DNA of 21,414 bases, from positions 1-21,414 of the forward strand of contig JBEKLJ010000030.1 in the NCBI GenBank assembly GCA_050010255.1, written 5' to 3'. Source of the stretch: JBEKLJ01 sp050010255 (GTDB taxonomy: Bacteria > Acidobacteriota > Terriglobia > Bryobacterales > Bryobacteraceae). The position numbers and the translations under genes were made by a program. Each line of letters opens with the position of its first letter. Position 1 is the first letter of the stretch. The notes beneath the pieces were generated by a model. It was not told the origin of the DNA. It made no database searches and worked only from the letters and a program-made list of their open reading frames with translations. Positions 20,711 through 21,414 of the stretch are shown here, in pieces.

Positions 20711-21414
20711 ATGTCGCAGCACGGCGAGGTCTGGGTTTTCGCGGAAGTGGACGCAGGCAGGATCGCCGAGGTCTCGCTCGAGCTGCTGGGGAAGGGCAGG
20801 GAACTGGCCGGGACGCTGGGCGTCAAGCTGGCCGCGGTGGTGCTCGGCGATCGCGCCAAGGCGCTCACGGGCACGCTGTTCGCCCACGGCGCGGACATTG
20901 TCTACTCGGCCCAGGACGAGCGCCTGGCGCGCTACACCACGCTGCCCTTCGCGCGGGTTCTGACTGATTTGGTGGCGGAGAGGAAGCCGGAGATCGTGCT
21001 CTACGGCGCCACGCCGACGGGGCGCGACCTGGCGCCGCGCGTCGCCTCGGCGTTGAAGACCGGTCTCACAGCCGATTGCACCGACCTCCAGATCGGCACC
21101 TACGAATCCGGCGGCCGCCTCTACCAGCAGAAACTGCTCCAGATCCGCCCGGCCTGGGGCGGCAACATCATCGCCACCATCGTCAGCCCGGACGTGCTGC
21201 CCGAGATGGCCACCGTGCGCGAGGGCGTGATGCACGTGCCCGAGCCGGCAGACGGCCGCACGGGCGTGCTCATCGAGGTGCCCGTTAAGCTCGACGGCGA
21301 GACCGAGGCGGTGAAGGTGCTCGAGCGGCAGACGCACCCGCGGCGCGTGGATCTGAAGGCCGCCAACGTCATCGTCTCGGGCGGCTACGGCCTGGGCTCG
21401 AAGGACACTTTCCA
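20711..21414 (+). CDS. etfA: electron transfer flavoprotein alpha subunit (3' partial)
   Basis: The partner of EtfB. The gene starts with the ATG at 20711, 1 base after the etfB stop, and runs off the right edge; 234 full codons are visible of an expected 310-330. The N-terminal domain begins GEVWVFAEVD, followed by the family pattern YGATPTGRDLAPRVASALKT and GLTADCTDL. The FAD-binding C-terminal domain has just begun at ANVIVSGGYGLGSKDTF. The FAD site itself is outside the window, so the bifurcating type cannot be checked here. Confidence 0.95.
   Translation, partial: MSQHGEVWVFAEVDAGRIAEVSLELLGKGRELAGTLGVKLAAVVLGDRAKALTGTLFAHGADIVYSAQDERLARYTTLPFARVLTDLVAERKPEIVLYGATPTGRDLAPRVASALKTGLTADCTDLQIGTYESGGRLYQQKLLQIRPAWGGNIIATIVSPDVLPEMATVREGVMHVPEPADGRTGVLIEVPVKLDGETEAVKVLERQTHPRRVDLKAANVIVSGGYGLGSKDTF

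Noticed and set aside
19519..20898. long upstream extension of the ssb frame
   Set aside because: SSB starts at the canonical MASRSVNKVIL; the extension is antisense to etfB and passes the likely ssb promoter.

Overview
The window is about 21.4 kb of very GC-rich bacterial chromosome. It is almost all ordinary single-copy housekeeping and cell-envelope genes. The gene content and short gene-to-gene overlaps, an acidobacterial-looking Hfq-like protein, a tad locus of the TadZ/CpaF/TadB/TadC type and the intergenic hairpin cassettes suggest Acidobacteriota, perhaps a Bryobacterales/Solibacter-like organism. That placement is an impression from protein flavour, not a computed phylogeny.

Layout: (1) 1-4687, + strand: the end of a tad (tight adherence, Flp pilus) cluster, with tadZ/cpaE (5' end outside the window), the secretion ATPase tadA/cpaF, platform proteins tadB and tadC, and an unannotated 49-residue one-helix membrane protein. 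(2) 4952-6910: a membrane-anchored FkbM methyltransferase converging on a TadV/CpaA-type prepilin peptidase, then a DUF167 (YggU) gene. A 185-bp palindromic repeat with CTAG-ended terminal inverted repeats lies between the last two. (3) 7037-15504, + strand: eda (KDPG aldolase), then a long compact run: Trm112-like protein, a 39-codon stub of a family 9 glycosyltransferase, an MsbA-type ABC exporter, yicC, gmk, rpoZ, coaBC, family 4 uracil-DNA glycosylase, tmk and holB. Most junctions overlap as ATGA or GTGA, so translational coupling is likely. (4) 15562-16830: a GT-C-like membrane protein, then an array of tetraloop hairpins. (5) 17087-18931: an Hfq-like Sm protein whose ribosome binding site can fold into a hairpin, a convergent hotdog thioesterase preceded by a 22-codon stub of another gene, a TPR protein and a DinB-fold protein. 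(6) 19048-21414: ssb (-), diverging from etfB-etfA (+). etfA runs off the right edge.

How the genes work together: the tad genes plus the prepilin peptidase would assemble a type IVc pilus. The central operon combines nucleotide supply (gmk, tmk), transcription (rpoZ), CoA synthesis (coaBC), uracil repair and clamp loading (holB) with lipid export (msbA). EtfBA handles electron transfer.

No CRISPR array, phage, toxin-antitoxin or defence system was seen. The least ordinary signals are: two N-terminal gene stubs that each end in a GTGA overlap with the next gene; a recurring TGCTAnnnT motif placed so close to start codons that the mRNAs would be leaderless or nearly so; the palindromic repeat that supplies a neighbour's stop codon; and the SD-masking hairpin of the Hfq-like gene.
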